Part shown: piece by piece, positions 1-8,700 of the stretch | How positions within the stretch are numbered: the first letter of the stretch is position 1 | How the letters are laid out: the number at the start of each line of letters is the position of its first letter | Origin: Bacteriovorax stolpii | GTDB lineage: Bacteria > Bdellovibrionota > Bacteriovoracia > Bacteriovoracales > Bacteriovoracaceae | Length of the DNA: 64,000 bases | Direction of reading: 5' to 3' | NCBI RefSeq assembly: GCF_002872415.1 | Contig: NZ_CP025704.1 | Location: 2,046,001-2,110,000 of the forward strand | Translations under genes and position numbers: made by a program | Notes under the pieces: generated by a model | What the model was told of the DNA's origin: nothing | Database searches by the model: none | The model's input: only the letters and a program-made list of their open reading frames with translations

Positions 1-147
1 CACTAATCCAAACGGCCAGCTGTCTAAACTTTAGACACCCTTCTTAAAGTTCCCCCGGCAATACCACAATAAAACATCCTTCAGGACTAGGCACCCGCTT
101 TGCTTAAAGCATTGATAAGTTATACCACTTAAACGGAGCTCTTATTT

Positions 148-1371
148 ATGAAAGCATGGGTTTTATCTGCCTCTGTACTGGTCTTTTCTCCAGTTGTCCT
201 GGCCGCTAAAAAAACACCATTAGAAGAGATTAAAGAGCTTCAGGCAAGCCTGGTAAAAAACAAGAACTCAATCGATAACCTGCTCGCCAACCGCGCGCAT
301 GTTATCCCCAATGAAAATTACACTCAACCAATATCTTCTATTGTCAGACAAGTTTCATTCGCGGCCATGAGAGACGGTGAAAAAGAAAACGTCTTCTTTG
401 GCCCTGAGGCCATGGCCAATTTAATAAAAAATAGTCCGACAGTTTATAAAGAAGAATCGGGAGTCCGCGATGCCAAAGAAAAAGTTTATTCACTGGCCGT
501 CGTCAATCCTGATCACTTAAAAGTCTTCCAAAAAGCTCAGGAAGAACTGAAAAAAACAATTGGCGAAGAAGAACGCGTTAGTAAAGTTCTTGGAAAATAC
601 ATTGAGTATTCAATGAAGGCCCAACGATTTATTACTTTTAAAGAGGCTGATCAGCTTTCAAATCAGATTGCAAAAATGAACAGCGATCTTCAAGACCTGG
701 AAGAGCTTTCAGTTAAACTTTCTCTAAAAGAGCAGGCCGTTCTCACTAACTTTAATAAGTCGATGAATGAATGGATGAATAAAAAATTAGTGTTTGTCAC
801 TGTCGCTAGAAATGGTTTTGCCATTGATATGAAAAAAGACTTTTACGTCTACATTCCGGGCGTCAACATCGTCAGGTCTGCCTACTTAAACAAAGACTAC
901 TCTCCACAAAACGTCTCTAATATTCTTAGGAAAACATTAACTGATTCAATTATCGAAAGACAGGCCGACGGCCATTGGGATGATTTCCAGATTACCGTAA
1001 AAAAGAATAAAACAGACCTAGGCCTCTTTGAAAGCGCTTACGATAAATACAAATTTCCGGTAAAGGAAGTTAACCAAATTAAAGTTGTCGTGCGTTCAGA
1101 TTTAAAAGCTGCGACGATTTCAACGAGCAAATTTTCTTTTGATGTCGCCCTTGCTTACCAGGAGCACACTAGTTTTATGATCTCTCAGGAAGGAAAACAA
1201 TTATACGATCACGCCTATAGTTACGAATCAAATTACTACAACACTTCATACGATGTGAAAGCACTTCTGGCACTGACAGGTATTTCAGAAGTATCGATGA
1301 AAGAGCTCTACCGCAATTATGGACAAGATTACTTCAGTAACGCAAAAGATGCAGTATTATCCATTAAATAA
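148..1371 (+). CDS. Exported protein of unknown function
   Basis: A 407-residue protein I do not recognise. Residues 1-20 look like a Sec signal peptide (Lys, a hydrophobic run, then VVLAA), with cleavage probably before KKTPLEE. There is no lipobox and no later membrane segment. Stretches at about residues 22-50 and 120-205 are charged and helical, with coiled-coil character. The C-terminal half is richer in aromatic and beta-branched residues and has a Tyr/Ser/Asn-rich patch near residues 355-370. The start is ATG with GGAG about 10 nt upstream. A hairpin follows the stop, so it is probably transcribed alone. A periplasmic or surface role is inferred from the signal peptide only. Confidence 0.8.
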   Translation: MKAWVLSASVLVFSPVVLAAKKTPLEEIKELQASLVKNKNSIDNLLANRAHVIPNENYTQPISSIVRQVSFAAMRDGEKENVFFGPEAMANLIKNSPTVYKEESGVRDAKEKVYSLAVVNPDHLKVFQKAQEELKKTIGEEERVSKVLGKYIEYSMKAQRFITFKEADQLSNQIAKMNSDLQDLEELSVKLSLKEQAVLTNFNKSMNEWMNKKLVFVTVARNGFAIDMKKDFYVYIPGVNIVRSAYLNKDYSPQNVSNILRKTLTDSIIERQADGHWDDFQITVKKNKTDLGLFESAYDKYKFPVKEVNQIKVVVRSDLKAATISTSKFSFDVALAYQEHTSFMISQEGKQLYDHAYSYESNYYNTSYDVKALLALTGISEVSMKELYRNYGQDYFSNAKDAVLSIK

Positions 1372-1384
1372 ACTCCTAACCATA

Positions 1385-1412
1385 AGAGGGACACTCACCT
1401 GAGTGACCCTCT
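1385..1412 (+). terminator. Hairpin after the first gene
   Basis: AGAGGG-A-CACTCA / TGAGTG-A-CCCTCT arms with a CC loop form a 13-position stem with one A-A mismatch, 14 nt after the stop. No T-run follows, so it may be a Rho-type or RNA-stabilising hairpin rather than a classical intrinsic terminator. Confidence 0.5.
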
Positions 1413-1422
1413 CCCCTAATAT

Positions 1423-1436
1423 TAAGTAAATACTTA
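1423..1436. promoter_or_regulatory. Inverted repeat before the SUMF1-type lipoprotein
   Basis: TAAGTA-AA-TACTTA is a perfect 6-bp inverted repeat. It sits just upstream of a -10-like TAAAAT at 1446-1451 and 25 nt before the ATG at 1461, so it could be an operator. No regulator is known. Confidence 0.3.
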
Positions 1437-1460
1437 CTTTGCCGATAAAATACCATCACT

Positions 1461-3002
1461 ATGGGAATCAAAACGGCCACAAGTCTATTTTTTCTTTCCA
1501 CCATGCTGCTTGTTTCAAGTTGCGTGGAGAACCCTATTAAAATTGACCGCAAGCCGGTTGAAACCGATGCAAAAACCGACGGTGGAGCTTCTGGTGGCAC
1601 TACCACGAATGGAGTCGATTCATCTTTAGTTTTTGCAGGGATCACGTCTATCGCTCACACTGATTCAACTGTGACTTTAAACTGGACAGCACACGCCAGC
1701 GCTATCGCTTATGATGTCTACGACATTGTGGCAGGTGTTCCCGTATTAAAACTTACAGTCGTAGGCCAGGCTTCAAATACGACAACGATCAGTGGTCTGA
1801 CTCCAGGGAACACATATTCATACCGCGTACGACTTCGCACGAATGTTGGGACAAGTGATGCCAACACTAACAACCAATCAGCAACTCTTGATACCCAAAG
1901 CTCCGGGCCAAGCTCTCTGACAAGAATTGCACCAGGTGCCGCTTCAAGTTCAGCGAGTACAGCAACTATTAGAGTTGCCGGCATAAAATCAGGCGAGATC
2001 GTTCACCTGTTTTCTGATTCTTCATGTACAAATGAAGTCGCAACAGGCACGGCCACATCATCAAGCATTGATTTAGTCTCAAGTACTCTTCCTTTGGGTC
2101 TTGCTACTTTTGCTGTTCAGATTGAAAACTCTATGGGGAATTTATCAACTTGTTCGACCGCCACAGCGACATTCACTAGAACATGCCCGCAAACCTTTGG
2201 TGACTTCCTTCAAGTCCCTGCTGACAATACCGTTGGTGTCTCGGCAGACTTTTGTGTCATGAAATATGAAGCACGCATTTATAACAACAAACCTTTTTCA
2301 GGCAGTGCAGGTGCGGCCTGGAATTACATTTCACAAATCAATGCGCGCACCGCCTGTGCAGCTCTTGGAAGTGGTTACGGCCTGATCTCCAATCCTGAAT
2401 GGCAAGCAGTGGCCAGAAACATTGAAGACCAAAGCAGCAACTGGCTCAACGGTGTAAAAGGGACAGATTATTTAAATCGTGGGTGGAGTGCCAGCAACTG
2501 GTCTGATGGATTTGACAATAACACCACTGCACCCTCAAGTGCCGCGAACTGTCTTTATAATACTGCCGCCAACACTTGTGCAGGAGCGGGAACATTCGTG
2601 CACAAGCGAACTCACAGGCTTTCAACGGGTGAAGATATTTGGGACATTTCAGGGAACGTTGAAGAATGGGTTGACTGGAGTGTGACTTGTAACGGGACAA
2701 CTTGTGATAAGGCCTATAAGAATGGCGACACTGTCGATTACTGGCGCGACTACTCTGAGCTCGACACTAAAATCAGCTCAAGTGATGTCATCAACATCAA
2801 TACGGCCTTCTCGGCCCATCCAGCTTATAATTATAATAATTACGTCGGCTCTTATAACCCAGCTTCATTAACAGACAGAGAAGCCGTCATGAGAGGCGGG
2901 GCCTGGTATAATGGTGGAGTCGGGGGTGTTTTCAACCTAAGTTTCTACGATCCAACTCTGGCCTACGAGCAGTTTGGATTCCGCTGTACTTATCGCCCCT
3001 AA
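1461..3002 (+). CDS. Lipoprotein with FnIII-like and SUMF1/FGE-like domains
   Basis: A 513-residue lipoprotein: a signal peptide ends in the lipobox VSSC (lipidated Cys21), followed by a Gly/Thr-rich linker. About residues 55-145 look like a fibronectin type III domain (TVTLNW..., YSYRVRL), and 150-240 like another Ig-type module. About 245-513 have the formylglycine-generating-enzyme (SUMF1) fold signature: ISGNVEEWVDW, MRGGAWYNGG and a final GFRCTY. The catalytic cysteine pair of true FGE is not evident, so a structural or binding role on the outer membrane is more likely than catalysis. The ATG has no SD, and a -10-like TAAAAT lies only 9 nt upstream, so the mRNA leader may be nearly absent. 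The large lipoprotein at 20742-26177 ends in the same kind of domain. Confidence 0.8.
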   Translation: MGIKTATSLFFLSTMLLVSSCVENPIKIDRKPVETDAKTDGGASGGTTTNGVDSSLVFAGITSIAHTDSTVTLNWTAHASAIAYDVYDIVAGVPVLKLTVVGQASNTTTISGLTPGNTYSYRVRLRTNVGTSDANTNNQSATLDTQSSGPSSLTRIAPGAASSSASTATIRVAGIKSGEIVHLFSDSSCTNEVATGTATSSSIDLVSSTLPLGLATFAVQIENSMGNLSTCSTATATFTRTCPQTFGDFLQVPADNTVGVSADFCVMKYEARIYNNKPFSGSAGAAWNYISQINARTACAALGSGYGLISNPEWQAVARNIEDQSSNWLNGVKGTDYLNRGWSASNWSDGFDNNTTAPSSAANCLYNTAANTCAGAGTFVHKRTHRLSTGEDIWDISGNVEEWVDWSVTCNGTTCDKAYKNGDTVDYWRDYSELDTKISSSDVININTAFSAHPAYNYNNYVGSYNPASLTDREAVMRGGAWYNGGVGGVFNLSFYDPTLAYEQFGFRCTYRP

Positions 3003-3005
3003 AAA

Positions 3006-3284
3006 TTAAGCTTTCTTTTTTTGCATTAACTGCTGAGCTTGAAACATTAGCTCAATAGCTTTTTCGAAAATGGCATCAAAGATTTTTTTCACTTCAAGAA
3101 ACATCGGGTACGACGTCACTTGCGATAAAAACATCTGCATGATGCTCTCTAAGATGGGAATTAATTGATCAAGACCAGTCTTCTTTAAAATCAAATCTAA
3201 GATACTGTTAGCTGCTTCCACGTCAACTCCATTGTTGCTGACAACGTATAGCGGATTAGAACTTTTTTTATTGTTGTCTGACAT
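3006..3284 (-). CDS. Small protein cotranscribed with orphan ParA
   Basis: A 92-residue protein of unknown function, starting MSDNNKK. An earlier in-frame start at 3362 would overlap parA by 95 bp and is less likely; this start overlaps the parA stop by 17 bp, typical of coupled genes. There is no signal peptide. The body is mostly amphipathic helix with several Met/Phe/Leu-rich segments (residues 25-90) and ends in a lysine tail (MQKKKA). By position it is the best candidate for a partner or cargo adaptor of the ATPase, in place of a ParB. That is inference; the sequence shows no DNA-binding motif. It converges on the lipoprotein gene with 3 bp between stops. Confidence 0.7.
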   Translation of the reverse strand: MSDNNKKSSNPLYVVSNNGVDVEAANSILDLILKKTGLDQLIPILESIMQMFLSQVTSYPMFLEVKKIFDAIFEKAIELMFQAQQLMQKKKA

Positions 3285-4098
3285 TTGCCCACTCCTCGAT
3301 CTTGTCGGCGATTCCCGTGAACTTCTCGCGAAGCTCATTAAAATCCTGCCCCTTAAAATCAAAAACGGATTTTCTTCCTGATAGTGATTTTACAAGACCT
3401 GCTTTATTTAAAAAAGGCGAGAAGACTTTCCCCTCCCCAATTTCCTGATCTACGATCTCAATAATTTTTGTCAAATCATCATTTTCTTGTTTTCGTCTCA
3501 AATCAACCAAATTAGGCACATGAAGAACGATATCCGGAGATTTTACGATTCCCATATCAGAGATGTCGGATAATACCTGATAAAAATGCTCTAACCCTTT
3601 CTGTGAAAAATCATCCGCCTTAAATGGAATGATCACCCCGTCGCTGGCACAAAGAGCGTTGATCACTAAAAGCCCTAGTGTCGGCGGGCAATCAATCACG
3701 ATATAGTCATAGCGGTCTTTAAGCGTGTTGATCTCTAAAAATTTTCTCAGAATCAGCTGTCTTGGAGCATTGATTCCGGCCACTGTTAGATCAAAACCTG
3801 AAAGCTCCTGGCCCCCTGGAATCAGATCAACAACTGCATTTCCTTTCGAGTAATGAAGAATTTCCGAGAGCATCGCCGGAACGTGGATCATCTTTAATTC
3901 TTTAATCGAGTTAATTAAAAGGTGGTGAAGATTGTAATTATTTTTTGCTTCAAATAAAAGAGTGAGATTCGCTTGAGGATCAAGATCGATGGCTAGGACC
4001 TTCTTTCCTTTTTGCGCCAACGCAAAAGCTGTATTGAAGGCCATGGTCGTTTTACCAACGCCACCTTTTTGATTGATGAAACTAATAACTTTTCCCAT
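3268..4098 (-). CDS. ParA/Soj-family ATPase (orphan)
   Basis: A 276-residue cytoplasmic P-loop ATPase of the ParA/MinD group. It has the deviant Walker A motif KGGVGKTT near residues 10-18, the A' motif IDLDPQAN near 38-45 and Walker B IVIDCPP near 133-139. These enzymes dimerise on ATP, usually bind DNA or membrane nonspecifically, and position chromosomes, plasmids or protein assemblies. No parB, parS cluster, replication gene or chemotaxis array gene is adjacent, so this is an orphan ParA rather than a partition locus. It lies 12 bp after the DUF486 gene and overlaps the following 92-residue gene, implying one transcript of three genes. Confidence 0.93.
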   Translation of the reverse strand: MGKVISFINQKGGVGKTTMAFNTAFALAQKGKKVLAIDLDPQANLTLLFEAKNNYNLHHLLINSIKELKMIHVPAMLSEILHYSKGNAVVDLIPGGQELSGFDLTVAGINAPRQLILRKFLEINTLKDRYDYIVIDCPPTLGLLVINALCASDGVIIPFKADDFSQKGLEHFYQVLSDISDMGIVKSPDIVLHVPNLVDLRRKQENDDLTKIIEIVDQEIGEGKVFSPFLNKAGLVKSLSGRKSVFDFKGQDFNELREKFTGIADKIEEWANVRQQ

Positions 4099-4110
4099 CT
4101 CTTCCCTCTT

Positions 4111-4449
4111 TTAGACTCTATCCCTGAACATAAAAAACGCCGCCATCACCAGACAGATACTGGCATAGAGAAAGTTTTTTGTCAGCGGAACTTTCATATA
4201 TAAAACGGCAAAAAGCCCAAAGACAGTCATCGTAATAACTTCCTGAGCGACTTTAAGCTGGGCGATATTCATGTGCTGGATTCCGATCCTGTTGGCCGGA
4301 ACCTGAAAGCAGTATTCGAAAAAAGCGATTCCCCATGAAACGAGAATAACCATCCATAATTTTGAATGCTGATTGCTTTTTAAATGCCCGTACCAGGCAA
4401 ACGTCATAAAGAGGTTAGAAATAACCAGAAGGCCTAAACTTTGAAACAT
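4111..4449 (-). CDS. DUF486-type small membrane protein (DMT-like)
   Basis: A 112-residue integral membrane protein with four predicted hydrophobic segments (about residues 3-18, 30-47, 70-85 and 92-108). It matches the short DMT-superfamily-like DUF486 family, recognised by FMTFAWYGHLK in the first helix, the FFEYCFQVPANR region after the second, and QLKVAQEVI before the third. The family has no established substrate. It is first in an apparent operon with parA and a small protein; whether that link is functional is unknown. An inverted repeat just upstream may mark its promoter or operator. Confidence 0.85.
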   Translation of the reverse strand: MFQSLGLLVISNLFMTFAWYGHLKSNQHSKLWMVILVSWGIAFFEYCFQVPANRIGIQHMNIAQLKVAQEVITMTVFGLFAVLYMKVPLTKNFLYASICLVMAAFFMFRDRV

Positions 4450-4459
4450 TAAACAACTT

Positions 4460-4477
4460 CCTTGTGTCTTAACAAGG
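4460..4477. promoter_or_regulatory. Inverted repeat upstream of the DUF486-parA operon
   Basis: CCTTGT-6 nt-ACAAGG is a perfect 6-bp inverted repeat starting 11 nt upstream of the minus-strand ATG at 4449. An operator or a 5' leader hairpin are both possible. Confidence 0.3.
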
Positions 4478-4498
4478 ATAGTTTAGCGAAGAAAAAGT

Positions 4499-4534
4499 GG
4501 GGAGACAATCCCTAATCTAATGGATTGCCTTCCC
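4499..4534 (-). terminator. Terminator of the surface-protein operon
   Basis: Read on the minus strand, a 13-position stem (GGGAAGGCAATCC with GGATTGTCTCCCC; one G-T pair, one mismatch) with a 10-nt loop is followed by ACTTTTTCTT. It lies 17 nt after the stop at 4551 and is a plausible intrinsic terminator for the approximately 16-kb operon. Confidence 0.6.
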
Positions 4535-4550
4535 TATCCTTAATAGTTAT

Positions 4551-5729
4551 TTACTCGTAATTTCCTTCTGAAACATCTGTCGTTAATTTGTAAGTTCCAA
4601 AAATCGATGCATTTCCATGGGCCACGCCACCTGTAGAGATGACTGCGCGCCCGTAGACTTGGGCTACGTCATAGACTGAGCCGTTTGATTCAACTATGGC
4701 ATCATCGTATACCCCAGCTTGGCCATAAACTCTAGCTGTTCCAGTAACAAGAGCTTTACCAGAAATAATGGCCTCTCCATAAATACGAGAGCTGCCTCTA
4801 GCAGAAGCTCCTTCCGTTATCTGAGAACGCCCATAAACCATAGCGTTCCCACTTACAGTTTTTCCATTCACAATGGCATTGTCAAAAATCTGAGCCGATT
4901 TTTCAACAAGAACACTTCCTGATACAAGAGATCTTCCAAAAATTTCTGCATCGTCTTTCACGGTTGAACTTCCATAGACTGTTGCAAGCCCATAGATTTT
5001 TACAGAGTCTCTTAAAACCGTATTTCCCAAAACTTTTGCACTATCTGCAATAAAGATATTTGTTCCTTTGATATCTGCACCACCATACACATCAGCCTGC
5101 TCGCTTAAAGTAACTCTTCCTGTAACTTGAGCGGAACCTCTAATTTTGGAAGTTCCAAAAAGAGATACCTCTCCATTTACTATGGCAACATCAGAGATTG
5201 ATGAATTTCCAAAAAGTTTCGCATCTCCTAAAACTTTTGCTCTCCCAAAAACTTGAGACGCATCGTGAAGTTCAGCATTGCCTGAGATTTCCGCAAAACT
5301 AGAAACAACTGTGGAATCTGCTAAAGATGCGTTTCCATAAACATGGGCATCTTGAGCAACAATTGCATTGTCTGCGATGCGTGCTGAACCATAAACATGC
5401 GCATTGTTTGTGATAAGCCCACCTTCGATATTTGCATTTCCATAAACAAGTGCATTGCCATTAATAGTAGCAGAGCCAGAAACATTAGCTGAGCCTTGAA
5501 CACGAGCAATATCAGCAATCGTCACATTTCCTGTAACGATTGCGGTTTCACATACACTTGCGTTTGGTCCAACTGTAACTGTATTTTGTACACTAGCAGT
5601 GGCAGCGACGAAGCCACCGCCATTTGGATGTGGAGCTCCGCCAATTGTCATATCTGGACAGACTGATGCACTTGCGATTCCTGAGAACGTAACAAAAGTC
5701 ACAAGAGATAATTTAATATTTTTATTCAT
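4551..5729 (-). CDS. Exported hexapeptide-repeat (left-handed beta-helix) protein, copy 2
   Basis: A 392-residue exported protein: signal peptide at residues 1-21 (ending GIASA), then almost entirely imperfect hexapeptides of the form G-x-A-x-V-x (for example VYGNANIEG), the pattern of a left-handed parallel beta-helix. Near the N-terminus is the family signature GGAPHPNGGGFVAATA followed by VCE, with conserved Cys in both parts. No acyltransferase catalytic His is apparent, so this looks like a fibrous structural protein. The ATG lies inside the 3' end of the preceding gene (8-bp overlap); its SD GGAG is part of the upstream Trp-Ser codons, so translation should be coupled. It is a paralogue of 9858-11045. 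Confidence 0.85.
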   Translation of the reverse strand: MNKNIKLSLVTFVTFSGIASASVCPDMTIGGAPHPNGGGFVAATASVQNTVTVGPNASVCETAIVTGNVTIADIARVQGSANVSGSATINGNALVYGNANIEGGLITNNAHVYGSARIADNAIVAQDAHVYGNASLADSTVVSSFAEISGNAELHDASQVFGRAKVLGDAKLFGNSSISDVAIVNGEVSLFGTSKIRGSAQVTGRVTLSEQADVYGGADIKGTNIFIADSAKVLGNTVLRDSVKIYGLATVYGSSTVKDDAEIFGRSLVSGSVLVEKSAQIFDNAIVNGKTVSGNAMVYGRSQITEGASARGSSRIYGEAIISGKALVTGTARVYGQAGVYDDAIVESNGSVYDVAQVYGRAVISTGGVAHGNASIFGTYKLTTDVSEGNYE

Positions 5730-8700
5730 TGTCGCTCCAGTATTTTTCTTTGTTGTTTTGGAAAACTTCTACGTAGTTTTTGTGGGATTTCTTTTTTACA
5801 GAATTGCCTGCGAAAGAACTAACATCATCCCAAGGAAAATATTGATCCTGACGAGTACCATTACCAAGCTGACCGTGATAATTGTTCCCCCAGCATCTAA
5901 TAGTTCCTGTATTCGTCACAGCACATGCGTAGCCAGCCCCTACTGAAATTTGAGTAGCTGAAACTCCCAATGGAACATCTCCCCCTGGCGAAGGTCTGCT
6001 AGTGGCATCTCCATACCCTAACTGTCCCCAATTGTTATTTCCCCAGCATCGCATAGATCCTGTATTAAGAAGAGCGCACGAACTAGAATATGCGATTGAA
6101 ATCTGAGTTGCGACACCACCTAAATTAATATTCCCACCAGGTGAGAGCCTTATAACATTATCGCCATATCCAAGCTCTCCCGAACCATTATCTCCCCAAC
6201 ATCGAACAGCGCCTGTGTTGAGAAGAGCACATGTATGAGAATTGCTAGTGACAATTTGCGTGGCAACGCCCCCAAGAGCAACATTTCCTCCAGGCAACGA
6301 TCTATTATCAGTATCCCCATAGCCAAGTTGGCCAACATTATTATAACCCCAACAGCGAACTGAGCCCGAAGCCAAGAGTGCACATGTATGATAGCCACCT
6401 GCTGAAATCTGAGTAACCGATTCGCCAAAATTTAAAATTCCTCCCGGTGAAAATATTGTTGACGTATCTCCATAGCCAAGTTGGCCATAGAAATTATTTC
6501 CCCAACAACGAACAGATCCAGAAACAAGTAGTGCACACGCGTGACTTGCCCCTAAAGAGACTTGAGAAACACTTCCTCCTAAGTCTATCACTCCACCAGG
6601 TGTAAATCGCTGTAATTGATCCCCATAACCAAGTTGGCCAGAATCATTGGCCCCCCAACATTTTAAAGATCCATTACTAAGAATCGCGCAAGTCGATGCA
6701 ACATATGTACCTGAATTACTAACTACAACTTGAGTAGCAGAAGATCCTAAATTTATATTACTACCTGGTGATGGAGAAACCTCTGCACCATTCCCGTCCC
6801 CAAGCTGTCCATTAGAGCCGCGCCCCCAACAGCGAACATCACCATTATTAAGGCGTGCACATGTATGACCTGGACCTGCATTCACTTTAGAAACTGCCGT
6901 CAGAGTTATAGGAGCACGATAAGTAAAAGCTGAGCCAAGACCAGCTGTTTGTCCATGGGCAATAACCTGAACAGCTACCACGGCCGATGCATGAGCACTC
7001 GTTGAGCATGTCAATTCTGTTGAACTCTTAACGGCAACAGGATAGCAAGGTGAAGTTCCAACTTTAACTTCAATACCTGTATAAAAATTTGTTCCAGAGA
7101 TTGTTACAAACGTTCCACCATTGATTGAACCATTTGTTGGAAAAATAGCTGCAACCGTTAGCGCATCCCTATATGTGAACTTATCATTGACTACAGATGC
7201 TCTTCCATCTGGATTGAGAATCGTTACAGGAACAACACCTGAAGAATGTGCACTCGTAGTACATGTAATCATTGTCGAACTTAAGGCAGTCACATTACAA
7301 GCAGCTCCACCAAAATCAACACTTGCACCAGTCAAAAAGTTCTCACCGTTTAATGTTACAGATGTTCCTCCGGCAACAGCGCCATTTGCGGGAACAACTG
7401 AAGAGACACGGGGAAACTGTTGATACACATATCCATTTGGTAAAGTCCCAATTTGTGAATCAAGATCCGTCACATCGACTGAAACACTCCCTATCGCATG
7501 CGATGAGGTTAGGCATGTTATTGTTGAACTATCTATTACAATAATATTTTTGCAACTTGCCCCACCGAGAGAAACACTTATACCAGGAGTGAAATGACTT
7601 CCTGTAATTGTTACCGCCTGACCTCCAAATTGAGTTCCAGAACTAGGCGAAATACCCGCAACGACAGGTACTGCCCTGTAAGTATATCCATTATTCAGAG
7701 AGCCTACTTGAGTATTTGGATTCGTAACAGTGACATTTACTGTTCCTGCAGCCCTAGAACTTGTTACGCAAGTTATATTATATGAAGATACAACGTTCAC
7801 ATTACCGCAGGCGACTCCCCCGATATCAACAGAAGCTCCAGAAAGAAAATATTGTCCTGAGATATTAATCGTTGTTCCTCCAGCAATTGGACCTCCTGAT
7901 GGATAGATACTATTAACTTTCACGGTTGGAGTTTCAGTATAATAAAAGCCATTTAGCAGTGTGTATGCCTGTGAATCTGAATTAGTAACCTTAACATTTA
8001 CAGTCCCTGCTGCATGAGCACTTGTCTTACATTTTATGGTCGTTGAATTCTGAACAGTAACATTACCGCAAACAGATCCCCCCATATCAATGGTAGCCCC
8101 AGCTAAGAAGTTATTTCCTGTTATTGTAATATCTGTTGCGCCTACCGAGAAACCGCTACTAGGAGAAACATTATAAATTACTGGAGAAGTTTGATAAGTA
8201 TATCCATTAGTTAGACTTACGGACTGATTATCAATATTAGTAATTAAAATACTCACAGTTCCTGCTGCTCGAGCAGGTACCTTACATTGAATTGCTGTCG
8301 AACTTAGTACAATAATTGAAGTACAAGCATTACTTCCAACTAAAACAGTTGCGCCTGGAAAATAATTAGCTCCATTAATAGTTATAGTATTCCCTCCTGC
8401 AAGAGCGCCTACATTTGGAGTAACACTAGCTATTGTAGGCGCACCTTGATAAATATATCCATCGACAAGAACCCCCGTCTGGGAATCAACGTTTGTCACT
8501 CTGACATTCACAGCACCAGCTGAATGTGCTGCAGGAGTGCAGGAAATTTTTGTTGAACTTTGGACATTAACATTTAAACAAGCCACTCCATCAAGCTCTA
8601 CACTTGCGCCAGAAGTAAAATTGCTTCCTAAGATAGTAATAGGCGATCCTCCAGACAAGGAACCAATTTTAGGAAGAACATTTACAACTACAGGTAATCC

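Noticed and set aside
3285-3362. Upstream start for the 92-residue protein.
   Set aside because: It would overlap parA by 95 bp and adds an Arg/Ser-rich stretch that reads as shadow of parA.
7121-7544. Plus-strand ORFs inside the IPT repeat region.
   Set aside because: They are shadows of a repetitive gene and contain no recognisable domain.
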